From: Gordonia insulae
GTDB lineage: Bacteria; Actinomycetota; Actinomycetes; Mycobacteriales; Mycobacteriaceae
Direction: 5' to 3'
Length of the DNA: 64,000 bases
Assembly: GCF_003855095.1 (NCBI RefSeq)
Contig: NZ_CP033972.1
Coordinates: 1,736,001 to 1,800,000, forward strand
Shown here: in pieces, positions 57,183 to 64,000 of the stretch
Layout: every line of letters begins with the position of its first letter
Position numbering within the stretch: the stretch's first letter is position 1
Translations under genes and position numbers: made by a program
The notes under the pieces: model-generated
What the model was told of the DNA's origin: nothing
Databases searched by the model: none
The model's input: only the letters and a program-made list of their open reading frames with translations

Positions 57183-57947
57183 ATGACGCCAACCTCACGC
57201 GTCGATGGTGACGTTCCGTGGATCGCACGTCTGCCGGACACGGCGGGAATCCCCCCGACGACGGTGACCAATCGCCTCCACCCGTCATCGCACGCACTCC
57301 ACTGGCAGGTCTGCGGTCATACCGACTTCGACGTCGACGCCGGCACGGTCACGCTGCCGAGCGATCACGCCATCTGGATCCCCGCCGGAACCCGCCACAC
57401 GATGACGATCAGCGCCGACTCGGTTGTCGTACCGACCTTTTTCGACTCGTCGATCACCTCGTCGCTACGCAGCGCGGATGTCATCGCCGTCGACTTCCAC
57501 TTCCGCGCACTGGTACTCGCGCTCGTCGGCGCCGCATACGCTCCCCACCTCGCACCGGAAACCGAACTGCGCCGGCAACTCCTGTCGGTGATCGAGCAAG
57601 CCGCTCCCACCGGCGCGCTGAGTCTCACGATGCCGAACGATGGCCCCGCACGTGTGGTCGCCGAGGCACTGCGCACCAACCCCGCCGACGGCCGCACCAT
57701 CGACGAATGGGCGCGGCACACCCATTCGTCGGCCCGGACCATCGAGCGGGCATTCCGCCTGCAGACGGGTGGCACCTTCCAGCAGTGGCGCACGCACTGC
57801 CGGATGGAGACCGCCAAGGCTCTCCTGAGCAGAGCGCAATCCGTTGCGGCAGTATCACATCGCGTCGGATACCACAGTCAGAGCTCGTTCGCACGCGCCT
57901 TCCGGGCTCACTTCGGACGGCCACCGGGCGAGTTCATCATCGACTGA
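57183..57947 (+). CDS. AraC family transcriptional regulator
   Basis: The 254-residue regulator has an N-terminal cupin-like sensor (about 20-90, including DHAIWIPAGTRHTMTI) and a C-terminal double helix-turn-helix (about 155-250). The HTH region contains TIDEWARHTHSSARTIERAF and VAAVSHRVGYHSQSSFARAF. The ATG at 57183 has AGGAG eight bases upstream. An iron-box-like site precedes it, and it borders the siderophore island, so it is a good candidate for the local activator, repressed by iron and stimulated by a siderophore or related ligand. That role is inferred by analogy with other siderophore clusters. Confidence 0.9.
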   Translation: MTPTSRVDGDVPWIARLPDTAGIPPTTVTNRLHPSSHALHWQVCGHTDFDVDAGTVTLPSDHAIWIPAGTRHTMTISADSVVVPTFFDSSITSSLRSADVIAVDFHFRALVLALVGAAYAPHLAPETELRRQLLSVIEQAAPTGALSLTMPNDGPARVVAEALRTNPADGRTIDEWARHTHSSARTIERAFRLQTGGTFQQWRTHCRMETAKALLSRAQSVAAVSHRVGYHSQSSFARAFRAHFGRPPGEFIID

Positions 57948-58001
57948 TCTGGGCGGCAGTGGCGACGCCGTGCCACCTGCTGCGATGATCGCGGTCACAT
58001 T

Positions 58002-58017
58002 AGACTTTCATAAGTCT
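58002..58017. promoter_or_regulatory. 16-bp palindrome before the porin operon
   Basis: AGACTT-TCAT-AAGTCT is a perfect inverted repeat with four central bases, in the only AT-rich stretch of the 187-base gap between the AraC gene and the first porin. CATATACGG just downstream could supply a -10 element. The position fits an operator or two-component regulator site. Confidence 0.45.
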
Positions 58018-58134
58018 TCCATATACGGTACTCATGCTTGCAAGGCGGGACGCCTGGAACCGGTGGTGACACACCCGATCCGGGCACGGTCGGGGACTCG
58101 TGTCGCTCGACGCCGCGAAAACGAGGAGGAGTGG

Positions 58135-58806
58135 ATGAGTAATAGGCACACAGCCTTTCGCATGGCCGGCGTGAGCGCCGTGGCCGCGGGGGCGGCGGCG
58201 GGCGCAGTGGTGGCCGGCATCGGTTCGGCGGGTGCGGACGCATTCGTCAAACTGCCCGGCGGTACCGCCCACGGGGTAGGGGTCACGCTGTCCCGGAGCG
58301 GCGAGAGCGCTCAGGTGTCACCGTCGATGGCGGGCAACCCCGCGTCGCGGACGGCGTGGGTGAGCGGCACCGTCACCCTCAAGGCACCGAAGCTCAAGCC
58401 CGCCAAGGCCGGGCCGAGTTCCGGGCCGGCGGGCGAGTCGGAACTGCCCGGCAGCAACGGCACCATGACCAATGGTGCGGCGGCGACTCTCTCCACCGGT
58501 TACATCGTGGGCTGTCAGGTCGACATCAAGGGACTCTCCGGCGACCTGTCGGCCACCCTCTCGGCCTCACCGTCGGCAACGGCCAGCCTGTCGGTTCCCC
58601 TGGCCGCAGGCCAGGTCGCGTTCGTGCAGGTGTCCCGGAAGAACATCGAGAAGCCGGGGACTTACACCATCGGATATGACCGTGCACAGCTGACAGTCCA
58701 GAACTGCGGCGGCTACGCACAGGCGCGCGCCTTCAGCACCGTCGAGACGACGGGCAAGTTGCATCAGAAGGTGAACCTGTACGGCAAGCCCTTCTCCATC
58801 GGATGA
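58135..58806 (+). CDS. MspA family outer-membrane porin (first of tandem pair)
   Basis: The 223-residue precursor has a signal peptide of about 35 residues ending SAGADA. The mature protein carries the MspA landmarks: VTLSRSGESAQVSPSMAGNP, then AWVSGTV near 83, GYIVGCQVDIKG near 125, and CGGYAQARAF near 195, ending in the family C-terminus LYGKPFSIG. MspA porins are octameric beta barrels that let small hydrophilic solutes across the mycolate outer membrane, so this supports a mycolic-acid-producing host. The ATG has GAGGAGGAG upstream. The next porin gene starts within or just after its stop. Confidence 0.92.
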   Translation: MSNRHTAFRMAGVSAVAAGAAAGAVVAGIGSAGADAFVKLPGGTAHGVGVTLSRSGESAQVSPSMAGNPASRTAWVSGTVTLKAPKLKPAKAGPSSGPAGESELPGSNGTMTNGAAATLSTGYIVGCQVDIKGLSGDLSATLSASPSATASLSVPLAAGQVAFVQVSRKNIEKPGTYTIGYDRAQLTVQNCGGYAQARAFSTVETTGKLHQKVNLYGKPFSIG

Positions 58807-58817
58807 CAGAGGTCGAC

Positions 58818-59507
58818 ATGAAAAAGATTCTCCCCACGCGATTCTCGCGCAATGCCTGCCGTGCCGGTGCCCTGACGGTTGGTGTGCTCGCCTCGGTCCC
58901 GCTGCTCGGACAAGGCGTCGCGCACGCCGACACCGACGTCCGGCTGCCCAACCAGACCGTCACCAAGACGCTGGCCGACGGCACCAAGGTGACCATCGCG
59001 CGGACCAACGAGCGCGCCCGCATCAACCCGTCGCTGGGTGGCACACCGCTGCACCGCAACGCATGGGTCTCCGGTCGCTATGACGTCAAGTCGTCGGACA
59101 AGAAGGCCAGGCTCGGCGTCGGCTCCGGATACATCGTCGGTTGCCAGCTCACGCTGGGCGGCAAGAGCACGACGACGGCGACCGGCAAGCCGGACACCAG
59201 CGCCGGGGCCCCGGAGGTCGCCATCACCGGCACCGCGCAGACCGGAGCCGCGGTGACGCTCGGACCGGGCCAGGCCGCCAACTACGTCATCAACGACATC
59301 GAGTACCAGGACGAGTTCGGCTCCCGGGCACACGAATCGGCGGTCAAGTTCCGTGGTGAAGGTGCCGTCGCCTACACCAACGAGACGATGATGATCAACG
59401 GGTGCGCGGGCTACGCCCAGGCGCGCTCCTATGCGAAGGTCGTGGTCCAGACCGAGCGCACCACGCAGGTCGTCTGGCTGTACGGGAAGCCGTTCAGCCT
59501 CGGCTGA
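58818..59507 (+). CDS. MspA family outer-membrane porin (second of tandem pair)
   Basis: The 229-residue precursor begins MKKILPTRFSR and has a signal peptide ending VAHA near residue 39. The mature part shows LGGTPLHRNAWVSGRYDV, GYIVGCQLTLGG, CAGYAQARSY and the C-terminal LYGKPFSLG. It is clearly a paralogue of the first porin but differs through most of the barrel, so the duplication is old. The ATG at 58818 gives a standard signal peptide with GAGG nearby; an ATG at 58803 overlaps the previous stop and would add five residues. The pair ends at a strong hairpin. Confidence 0.92.
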   Translation: MKKILPTRFSRNACRAGALTVGVLASVPLLGQGVAHADTDVRLPNQTVTKTLADGTKVTIARTNERARINPSLGGTPLHRNAWVSGRYDVKSSDKKARLGVGSGYIVGCQLTLGGKSTTTATGKPDTSAGAPEVAITGTAQTGAAVTLGPGQAANYVINDIEYQDEFGSRAHESAVKFRGEGAVAYTNETMMINGCAGYAQARSYAKVVVQTERTTQVVWLYGKPFSLG

Positions 59508-59534
59508 GCACCACCTCGAACCTTTCTCACAGGC

Positions 59535-59566
59535 CCGGGGCTCCACGCGAATGCGTGGAGCCCCGG
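59535..59566 (+). terminator. Hairpin terminator after the porin operon
   Basis: A perfect 14-base stem (CCGGGGCTCCACGC and complement) with a GAAT loop lies 28 bases after the second porin stop. Its isolated position before a tRNA gene fits the end of the porin transcript. Confidence 0.85.
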
Positions 59567-59647
59567 TGTTCGTCTGCCCACTTCTCGCATGACATCCTGG
59601 TGGGGTGTGATTCCTGCTCAGTGCACGATTCCGGGCGGGGCACGCCG

Positions 59648-59721
59648 GCCCCTATAGCCCAATTGGCAGAGGCAGCGGACTTAAAATCCGCCCAGTGTCG
59701 GTTCGAGTCCGACTGGGGGCA
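59648..59721 (+). tRNA. tRNA-Leu (anticodon UAA), short variable loop
   Basis: The 74-base cloverleaf has acceptor stem GCCCCTA/TGGGGGC, a D arm closed by GCC/GGC, anticodon stem GCGGA/TCCGC with loop CTTAAAA (anticodon TAA), variable loop CCAGT, T arm GTCGG-TTCGAGT-CCGAC and discriminator A. CCA is not encoded. The anticodon reads UUA leucine codons, which are rare in this GC-rich DNA. Leucine tRNAs normally have a long variable arm, and this one has only five bases there, so identity is assigned from the anticodon alone. Confidence 0.9.
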
Positions 59722-59853
59722 CACTTCAGCGCTGGTAGGGCTGTTCCTGCGTCTCGTCCGTCAGATCTCGCCCGGTCCGCTCACGATGAAATAACCGCGC
59801 GGAGTCCCGGCGTTGCACCACAGGTCAGAATCGTCGAACAACGAGGTGTGATT

Positions 59854-60513
59854 GTGAAAATCGGGATCATCGGTGCCGGATATATCGGCGGGACGCTGAC
59901 GCGTCGACTCACCACACTGGGTCATGAGGTGCGCGTGGCCAACTCCCGAGCTCCCGAGACGCTCACCGAACTGGCTGCGGAGAGCGGTGCCACCGCGGTG
60001 TGGGCCGCGGACGCCGCGCAGGACGCCGACCTGGTCATCGTCAGCATCCCGCAGAAGAACACCCCTGATCTCGCCCCGGGAATCCTCGACGGACGCAAGG
60101 TCGGCGCACCGGTGATCGAGACCAACAACTACTACCCGCAGCAGCGGGACGGGAAAATCGATGGCATCGAGAACGGCACGCCGGAGAGTGTCTGGGTGTC
60201 CGACCAGCTCGGTGCGCCGGTCTACAAGGTGTTCAACGGTATCTACTGGAAACACCTGCTGAACAAGGGCGTTCCGGCCGGAACCGAAGGCCGCATCGCG
60301 CTGCCGATCGCCGGCGACGACGCCGACGGCAAGAAGATCGTGTCCGAGCTCGTCGATGAGCTCGGCTTCGACCCGGTCGACGGCGGAACACTCGCGGACT
60401 CGTGGCGCCATCAGCCGGGAACGCCCGTCTACGGGAAGGACTTCGGCGTCGACGACACGATCAAGGCGCTTGCGGACGCAACGCCCGAACGTACCGAGGA
60501 GTGGCGCGCCTGA
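59854..60513 (+). CDS. NADPH-dependent F420 reductase-like oxidoreductase
   Basis: The 219-residue protein opens with a Rossmann motif, KIGIIGAGYIGGTLTRRL, and continues with VRVANSRAPETL where NADP-binding enzymes place a basic residue after strand 2. ADLVIVSIPQ follows, as in the F420:NADP oxidoreductase / YcdF-like family (PF03807). Later segments (VIETNNYYPQQRDG, YKVFNGIYWKHLL) are typical of the actinobacterial branch. It probably transfers hydride between NADPH and a flavin-like cofactor or small substrate; F420 use is unproven. The GTG at 59854 has ACGAGG upstream. It is convergent with the LysR-type gene, 18 bases away. Confidence 0.82.
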   Translation: MKIGIIGAGYIGGTLTRRLTTLGHEVRVANSRAPETLTELAAESGATAVWAADAAQDADLVIVSIPQKNTPDLAPGILDGRKVGAPVIETNNYYPQQRDGKIDGIENGTPESVWVSDQLGAPVYKVFNGIYWKHLLNKGVPAGTEGRIALPIAGDDADGKKIVSELVDELGFDPVDGGTLADSWRHQPGTPVYGKDFGVDDTIKALADATPERTEEWRA

Positions 60514-60531
60514 CGGCCTCGCCGGGGCTCG

Positions 60532-61278
60532 TCACCGTCTTCTCGGACGTCCGGTGGCCCGTCGTGCACCTTTGCCGGGCACCTTCCCGGCGGCCTCACG
60601 CGCCGCCCGCTTGGCCGCGGCCTTCTCCTTCGCCGAACGCTTCGCCGTCGGCTCGGAACGACCGCGGGACGAGGTCGACTTGCGTCCACGCACGATGCCG
60701 ATGAACTCGTCGACGAGATCCGTTGTGGGCGATCGCCATAGTAGGCCCACGGTTCCGACCGGGGCGTCGATCACCGGCCGGTAGGTGAGGTCTTTGCGGT
60801 GGTGCAACCGCGCCAGGGATTGCGGCACGAGCACCAGCGCAATCCCCGTGGCGACAAGTTCTATTGCGTCACCGGTTGTTTCGGGTCGATGATCGACGGC
60901 GCGGCCAGGACGTTGCGCGACGGTCACCGGCTCGTCGAGCGGCCACAGGAACTGCTCGTCGTCGAGGTCCGCGAGCGTGATCTCCTCGGCCGCGGTCAAG
61001 ACGTGGTCCTTCGGTACCACCGCCACCGTCGTCTCGTCGTACAGTTCGATCGTGTGGTGCGCGCCGACGTCACCATGGCGGAGCGCGTCGGGCAAGCGGG
61101 TGATCGCCATCTCCACCCGGCCGTCGCGGACTGCCTCCGCGCAGCTCTGCACATCGAGGGCGACCAACTGCAGCGCGACTTCGCGTCGGCGTTCGGCCCA
61201 GATGCGAGCCCACTTGTTCGGGGTCACACCCGGGACGTACGCCAGACGAAAGGCGGGGACGTCGTCGGGTGTGGTCAC
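60532..61278 (-). CDS. LysR-type substrate-binding domain protein lacking the DNA-binding domain, basic tail
   Basis: This 248-residue protein begins directly with the effector-binding fold of LysR regulators (FRLAYVPGVTPNKWARIWAE, then CAEAVRDGRVEMAITRLP and later ATGIALVLVPQSLARL). The N-terminal winged helix that normally binds DNA is absent. The last 50 residues are very rich in Lys, Arg and Ala (for example AKRSAKEKAAAKRAAREAAG), like the tails of actinobacterial histone-like proteins. The tail could supply non-specific DNA or RNA contact. It starts at a GTG 32 bases from the divergent DUF5997 start. Confidence 0.82.
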   Translation of the reverse strand: MTTPDDVPAFRLAYVPGVTPNKWARIWAERRREVALQLVALDVQSCAEAVRDGRVEMAITRLPDALRHGDVGAHHTIELYDETTVAVVPKDHVLTAAEEITLADLDDEQFLWPLDEPVTVAQRPGRAVDHRPETTGDAIELVATGIALVLVPQSLARLHHRKDLTYRPVIDAPVGTVGLLWRSPTTDLVDEFIGIVRGRKSTSSRGRSEPTAKRSAKEKAAAKRAAREAAGKVPGKGARRATGRPRRR

Positions 61279-61310
61279 CCCCGAAGGCTACCGCCGGATA
61301 CGCTCGGGGT

Positions 61311-61706
61311 ATGAGCTCGCAGTCGATGAAGCCGGCGACGGCCGCCAAGAAGCTGGACGTGTATCTGCCGGCCACGCCTATCGAGTTCCGGGACGGGTCC
61401 ATCACCCGCGCGGAGCTCACCGCGCTCCAGACCGATCCGCCGGAATGGCTTCGCACTCTCCGCGCCGACGGCCCGCATCCGAAGAACCTGGTGGCCGCCA
61501 GACTGGGGATCTCCAACTCCGGCCTCATCCGAGGCGGGATCACCGAGGCGCTGACGACTGCGCAGATCGATCAACTGCTGCGTGAGATGCCCGAGTGGCT
61601 GGCCGCGGAACGCGCCACCCGGGCGGAGGGCCGCCGGGAGGAGCGCCGGGTCAAGTCCCTTCGCGCGGACGAGCGCCGGGCCGAGGAGTCCACTGAGGAT
61701 CAGTGA
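61311..61706 (+). CDS. DUF5997 family protein
   Basis: The 131-residue protein has a compact N-terminal domain (MKPATAAKKLDVYLPATP, then FRDGSITRAELTALQTDPPEWL) and a helix containing KNLVAARLGISNSGLIRGGI, which looks like a DNA-binding helical pair. The C-terminus is highly charged with Glu/Arg repeats. Its function is unknown. It is divergent from the LysR-effector-domain gene, with only 32 bases between the starts, and its stop is two bases from the end of the convergent SDR gene. Confidence 0.85.
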   Translation: MSSQSMKPATAAKKLDVYLPATPIEFRDGSITRAELTALQTDPPEWLRTLRADGPHPKNLVAARLGISNSGLIRGGITEALTTAQIDQLLREMPEWLAAERATRAEGRREERRVKSLRADERRAEESTEDQ

Positions 61707-61707
61707 G

Positions 61708-62556
61708 TCATTCGGCCGAGGCATTGACCTGCGTTTGCGGGCCACGCACGGCCGCGCACAGACCTCCGTCGACCAACAGATCGGTGCCGTTGAGGAAGCT
61801 CGCCGAATCCGACAACACGAACTCCACGACCGCGGCGACCTCGTCGGCTCGTCCGAGTCGACCGAGTGGTGTCTGCTCGGCCCATGCGGCCATCCGCGGA
61901 TTGTCGGCGGCCTCCTGCCTGCCCTGCGGGGTGTCGATGAGACCGGGCGAGATCGAGCAGATGCGACCTCCCGCCGGACCGAGCCGCACGGCCTCCTGCT
62001 GAACGAACCGGGTGACCCCGAGCTTCGCCAGCGAGTAGGCGACGCCGGGATGCTCGACCATCGGTCCGAAACTCTCGCGGACCCGTTCGAGAAAGTCTTC
62101 GTGCAGTGGATCGTCGAGCACGGCGGCGGTGGCGGCGTCGACCTCGATGCCGCCGATGACCGGCGCCATCGACGCGAAGCAGACCCAGGCCGTACCGGCG
62201 ACCGCGAGTGGCCGAAGCGCGTCGGCCAGCAGCGCCGTCCCGATCAGGTCGACGGTGAAGATCCGTTGCCACTCGGCCATGGTGGGTGAGATCCCCGCGA
62301 CATGGGCGATCGCCCGCAGCGCGCCGAGCTCACGGAGTCGCGCGGCCAACCGATCGAGCCCCTCGACGTCGGTGACGTCGAGAACGAACGGCTCGACCAC
62401 GGCGCCTCCGTCGGCGGACAGGTCTTCGGCGGCTGCGGTAACCGCCGCACCGTCGAAGTCCACCAGCACCAGAGCGTCGACCGACGTGGTGAGCCGCCGC
62501 GCGCACTCGAGGCCCATGCCACGCCCCGCACCGGTGACGACGCCGACGGTGGTCAT
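61708..62556 (-). CDS. Short-chain dehydrogenase/reductase (SDR)
   Basis: The 282-residue classical SDR has cofactor loop TGAGRGMG at residues 8-15, an Asp after strand 2 (VLVDFDGA) indicating NAD preference, H-V-A-G-I near 90 in place of N-A-G, and the catalytic YSLAK near 160. Its C-terminal LNGTDLLVDGG matches the family. A long insert between strands 5 and alpha 5 resembles mycofactocin-associated or carveol-type dehydrogenases, but no mycofactocin genes are nearby. The ATG overlaps the VOC gene stop by four bases, so the two form an operon acting on one small molecule. Substrate unknown. Confidence 0.9.
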   Translation of the reverse strand: MTTVGVVTGAGRGMGLECARRLTTSVDALVLVDFDGAAVTAAAEDLSADGGAVVEPFVLDVTDVEGLDRLAARLRELGALRAIAHVAGISPTMAEWQRIFTVDLIGTALLADALRPLAVAGTAWVCFASMAPVIGGIEVDAATAAVLDDPLHEDFLERVRESFGPMVEHPGVAYSLAKLGVTRFVQQEAVRLGPAGGRICSISPGLIDTPQGRQEAADNPRMAAWAEQTPLGRLGRADEVAAVVEFVLSDSASFLNGTDLLVDGGLCAAVRGPQTQVNASAE

Positions 62557-63002
62557 GATCGATCCGCCCAGCACTGTCGCAGCGATGGTTCCGCCGCCCT
62601 GGTCACGAGCTCCATCCGAAAGCCGGTGTCACTACGCATGAATACGAAGAACGGGGAACCGTCGGGGGCGCTGCGGGTGGCCTCGGTGACATATCCGAGT
62701 CTCTCCAGCTCGGCGGCGTCGGCGCCGACGTCGTCGGACCAGTAGCCGACGTGGTGAAGCCCTGAGCCGCCCACCGTTTCCCAGAAGGTCCCCGGCACAC
62801 TGCGGATGACCTCGAGTCGCGGCGTCGTGGTCGAGTAGGCGCAGGTGATCTCCACCGTCGCCGGCCCGTCCGCGAGGGTCACCTCGATGGGGGCGCCGAT
62901 CTCGGGGCCCCATTCGTAGTGCAGGAGCGCCGAGAGCTGCGCCCGCGTCGCGTCCAGATCGTCGGTGACGATCCCGACATGGAACAGGTCGTCGGCCTTC
63001 AT
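62553..63002 (-). CDS. VOC family (glyoxalase/dioxygenase-like) protein
   Basis: The 149-residue protein has paired beta-alpha-beta-beta-beta units. The first metal-ligand His is in LFHVGIVTDDLDATRAQL near residue 9. The second His pair is in GLHHVGYWSDDVGADAAEL near 84, and a Glu lies near the C-terminus in FRMELVTR. The FHVGIV/HHVGYW pairing recalls methylmalonyl-CoA epimerases and glyoxalase I. It heads a two-gene operon with the SDR and is preceded by two palindromes. The ATG at 63002 is used; a GTG lies one codon upstream. Confidence 0.85.
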   Translation of the reverse strand: MKADDLFHVGIVTDDLDATRAQLSALLHYEWGPEIGAPIEVTLADGPATVEITCAYSTTTPRLEVIRSVPGTFWETVGGSGLHHVGYWSDDVGADAAELERLGYVTEATRSAPDGSPFFVFMRSDTGFRMELVTRAAEPSLRQCWADRS

Positions 63003-63020
63003 CACCGATGCACCGATTCA

Positions 63021-63054
63021 AGAACTCTGTTCTGGTTCACAAGAATGATGTTCT
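63021..63054. promoter_or_regulatory. Paired 13-bp palindromes upstream of the VOC-SDR operon
   Basis: AGAAC-TCT-GTTCT (63021-63033) is a perfect inverted repeat; AGAAT-GAT-GTTCT (63042-63054) is a near-copy. Their centres are 21 bases apart, two helical turns, and the first lies 19 bases before the VOC start. This is the arrangement expected for a dimeric repressor that binds twice on one DNA face. No regulator gene is adjacent within the window. Confidence 0.6.
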
Positions 63055-63252
63055 CATACGTGCGTCCCGAATTCGGCGCGACCTCAACATCCGCTGTAAT
63101 CCACCACGGCATCACGTCATCACACATGATTCGACTTCCCTTATGTCGGATCAGTTTCGGCAAACTTCTTATACGCTCGGGTCATCGCCGCCGGCATTCG
63201 TCGACATCACCGATCGACCCGGTGTCGGTCTCGATTCCGCGAAGGAGATGCC

Positions 63253-64000
63253 GTGGCCCGCACCAGAGTCGGTCGACATCGGAGGGACGACTCGAGGCGT
63301 TCGCATCGTCGAGCGATACCGTGGGCACTCACCGCGACCTCGGCGGCGGTCTGCACGGTGTGCATCGGGTTGGTCGCTCCGGCAGCGACGGCATCTGCCG
63401 ATCCACACATGCCGTCGTTCATCGACACGATGATCGGCGACGGCACCATTTACGACGGGACCCGCGCCGACAACCTCCGGGACATGTTCCCCGACATCCC
63501 GACCACCACCGTCATGGTGGTCACGCCCGGAACCGATGACCTGCTGCTGTTCCCCCGAAACGACCTGATCGTCGGTTGCCGACCGACGTACGTCGTCAAC
63601 TACCCTCAGTCGATCTGGCCGATCATCTCGGGCCGATCGGGACGACTGTCCATCTTCTCCCCTGGCTATGACGACTCCAAAGACGTTGCCGTCGAGCTGA
63701 ATCTGCGCATCATGGCGGCGTTCGCCGGCCTGGGCCAGGATCGACCGCCGGCCTTCTACACCGGGTTCTCGCAAGGAGCGGATGCGCTCGGGGACGCCCT
63801 GGCCCGCGGGGTCGCCGACGGCGTCCTCGACCCCGGCACCACGCGCGCGATCCTGGTGTCGGACCCTCGCGGCCCGTGGGGATTCAAGTCGTGGATTCCC
63901 GACATGCCTTTCCTGTCACAGTTCTTCGGCGCGATCGGCGCCGATCCGAACGGCGCCAGAGACCCGGCCGCCACCGGCGACATCGACGTCACGTCGGTGG
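63253..64000 (+). CDS. Exported PE-PPE/cutinase-like alpha/beta hydrolase (partial, runs off the window)
   Basis: The frame opens at a GTG at 63253 with AAGGAG five bases upstream and stays open to the window edge (249 codons). A basic leader and hydrophobic helix end in a signal-peptidase site near ATASA-DP. The following domain has VVTPGTDDLLLFP, then VNYPQSIWPI, and the nucleophile elbow YTGFSQGADALGDALARG near residue 180. This matches the PE-PPE-type serine hydrolase domain of mycolic-acid bacteria, which acts on envelope or host lipids. The catalytic Asp and His would lie near or beyond the edge. It is divergent from the VOC operon across about 250 bases with no other gene. Confidence 0.8.
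   Translation, partial: MARTRVGRHRRDDSRRSHRRAIPWALTATSAAVCTVCIGLVAPAATASADPHMPSFIDTMIGDGTIYDGTRADNLRDMFPDIPTTTVMVVTPGTDDLLLFPRNDLIVGCRPTYVVNYPQSIWPIISGRSGRLSIFSPGYDDSKDVAVELNLRIMAAFAGLGQDRPPAFYTGFSQGADALGDALARGVADGVLDPGTTRAILVSDPRGPWGFKSWIPDMPFLSQFFGAIGADPNGARDPAATGDIDVTSV

Noticed and set aside
61708..62556. SDR gene as the siderophore 2,3-dihydro-2,3-dihydroxybenzoate dehydrogenase
   Set aside because: It is separated from the island by porin, tRNA and other genes, is coupled to a VOC gene with its own operators, and is longer than EntA-type enzymes, with an extra insert.
1..64000. CRISPR array, insertion sequence, prophage or integrase
   Set aside because: No regularly spaced repeats, transposase, recombinase or phage structural genes were seen. 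Short tandem repeats found are local slippage within genes.

Overview
The window is high-GC actinobacterial DNA, best matched to a mycolic-acid genus of the Mycobacteriales, probably Gordonia or a close relative. Three things point there. Two tandem MspA-type porins and a PE-PPE-type exported hydrolase are present. The gene order mca / DUF4307 / greA / metB / cbs / GDSL hydrolase / thiolase reproduces, with insertions, the M. tuberculosis neighbourhood Rv1082 to Rv1074c. Codon third positions are GC-rich throughout. Assignments come from reading motifs by eye; no database search was run.

Left third (1-26.5 kb), mostly core and accessory metabolism. The first codons of mca diverge from DUF4307, a YhhQ/VUT queuosine-precursor transporter and greA. 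Next come a drrAB-like ABC efflux pair, a 1096-residue SARP/NB-ARC regulator that converges on it, and a SRPBCC protein. A cbs-metB-ilvA run on the minus strand covers transsulfuration and threonine deamination. It is followed by an exported SGNH hydrolase with a thiolase, a DHA2 multidrug transporter, a BI-1/YccA membrane protein, a TetR-MMPL efflux pair, an MpaB-like (DUF2236) oxygenase, an aminoglycoside-phosphotransferase-like kinase paired with a lipocalin-like protein, and a Tat-exported phospholipase C.

Middle third (26.5-58 kb), the most interesting part: a siderophore island. Ten minus-strand genes (52905 down to 26506) are packed with overlaps or gaps of at most 48 bases. In transcription order they are: a panD paralogue (aspartate 1-decarboxylase, making beta-alanine), a 3311-residue NRPS ending in a thioesterase, a lipoprotein siderophore receptor, two type-IV ABC half-transporters (IrtA/IrtB-like), a stand-alone siderophore-interacting flavoreductase, two FecCD permeases, a FepC-like ATPase and a 2536-residue NRPS. 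An isochorismate synthase diverges from panD. A sigma-region-4/HhH protein, a truncated adenylate-forming protein and an AraC activator flank the island. An iron-box-like sequence lies between the last two. Three of four adenylation domains have the amino-group Asp displaced to position 236, as expected for a beta-amino acid, which fits panD being in the operon. The fourth resembles hydroxyornithine-type domains. The likely product is a beta-alanine-containing siderophore, possibly aryl-capped, that I do not recognise. One NRPS also has a condensation domain with no A-T partner, followed by an eroded epimerase-like block.

Right end (58-64 kb): two MspA porins behind a 16-bp palindrome, a tRNA with a UAA (Leu) anticodon but a short variable loop, an F420-type NADP oxidoreductase, a LysR-effector-domain protein without a DNA-binding domain divergent from a DUF5997 gene, a VOC/SDR operon behind paired palindromes, and the start of a PE-PPE-type hydrolase cut by the window edge.
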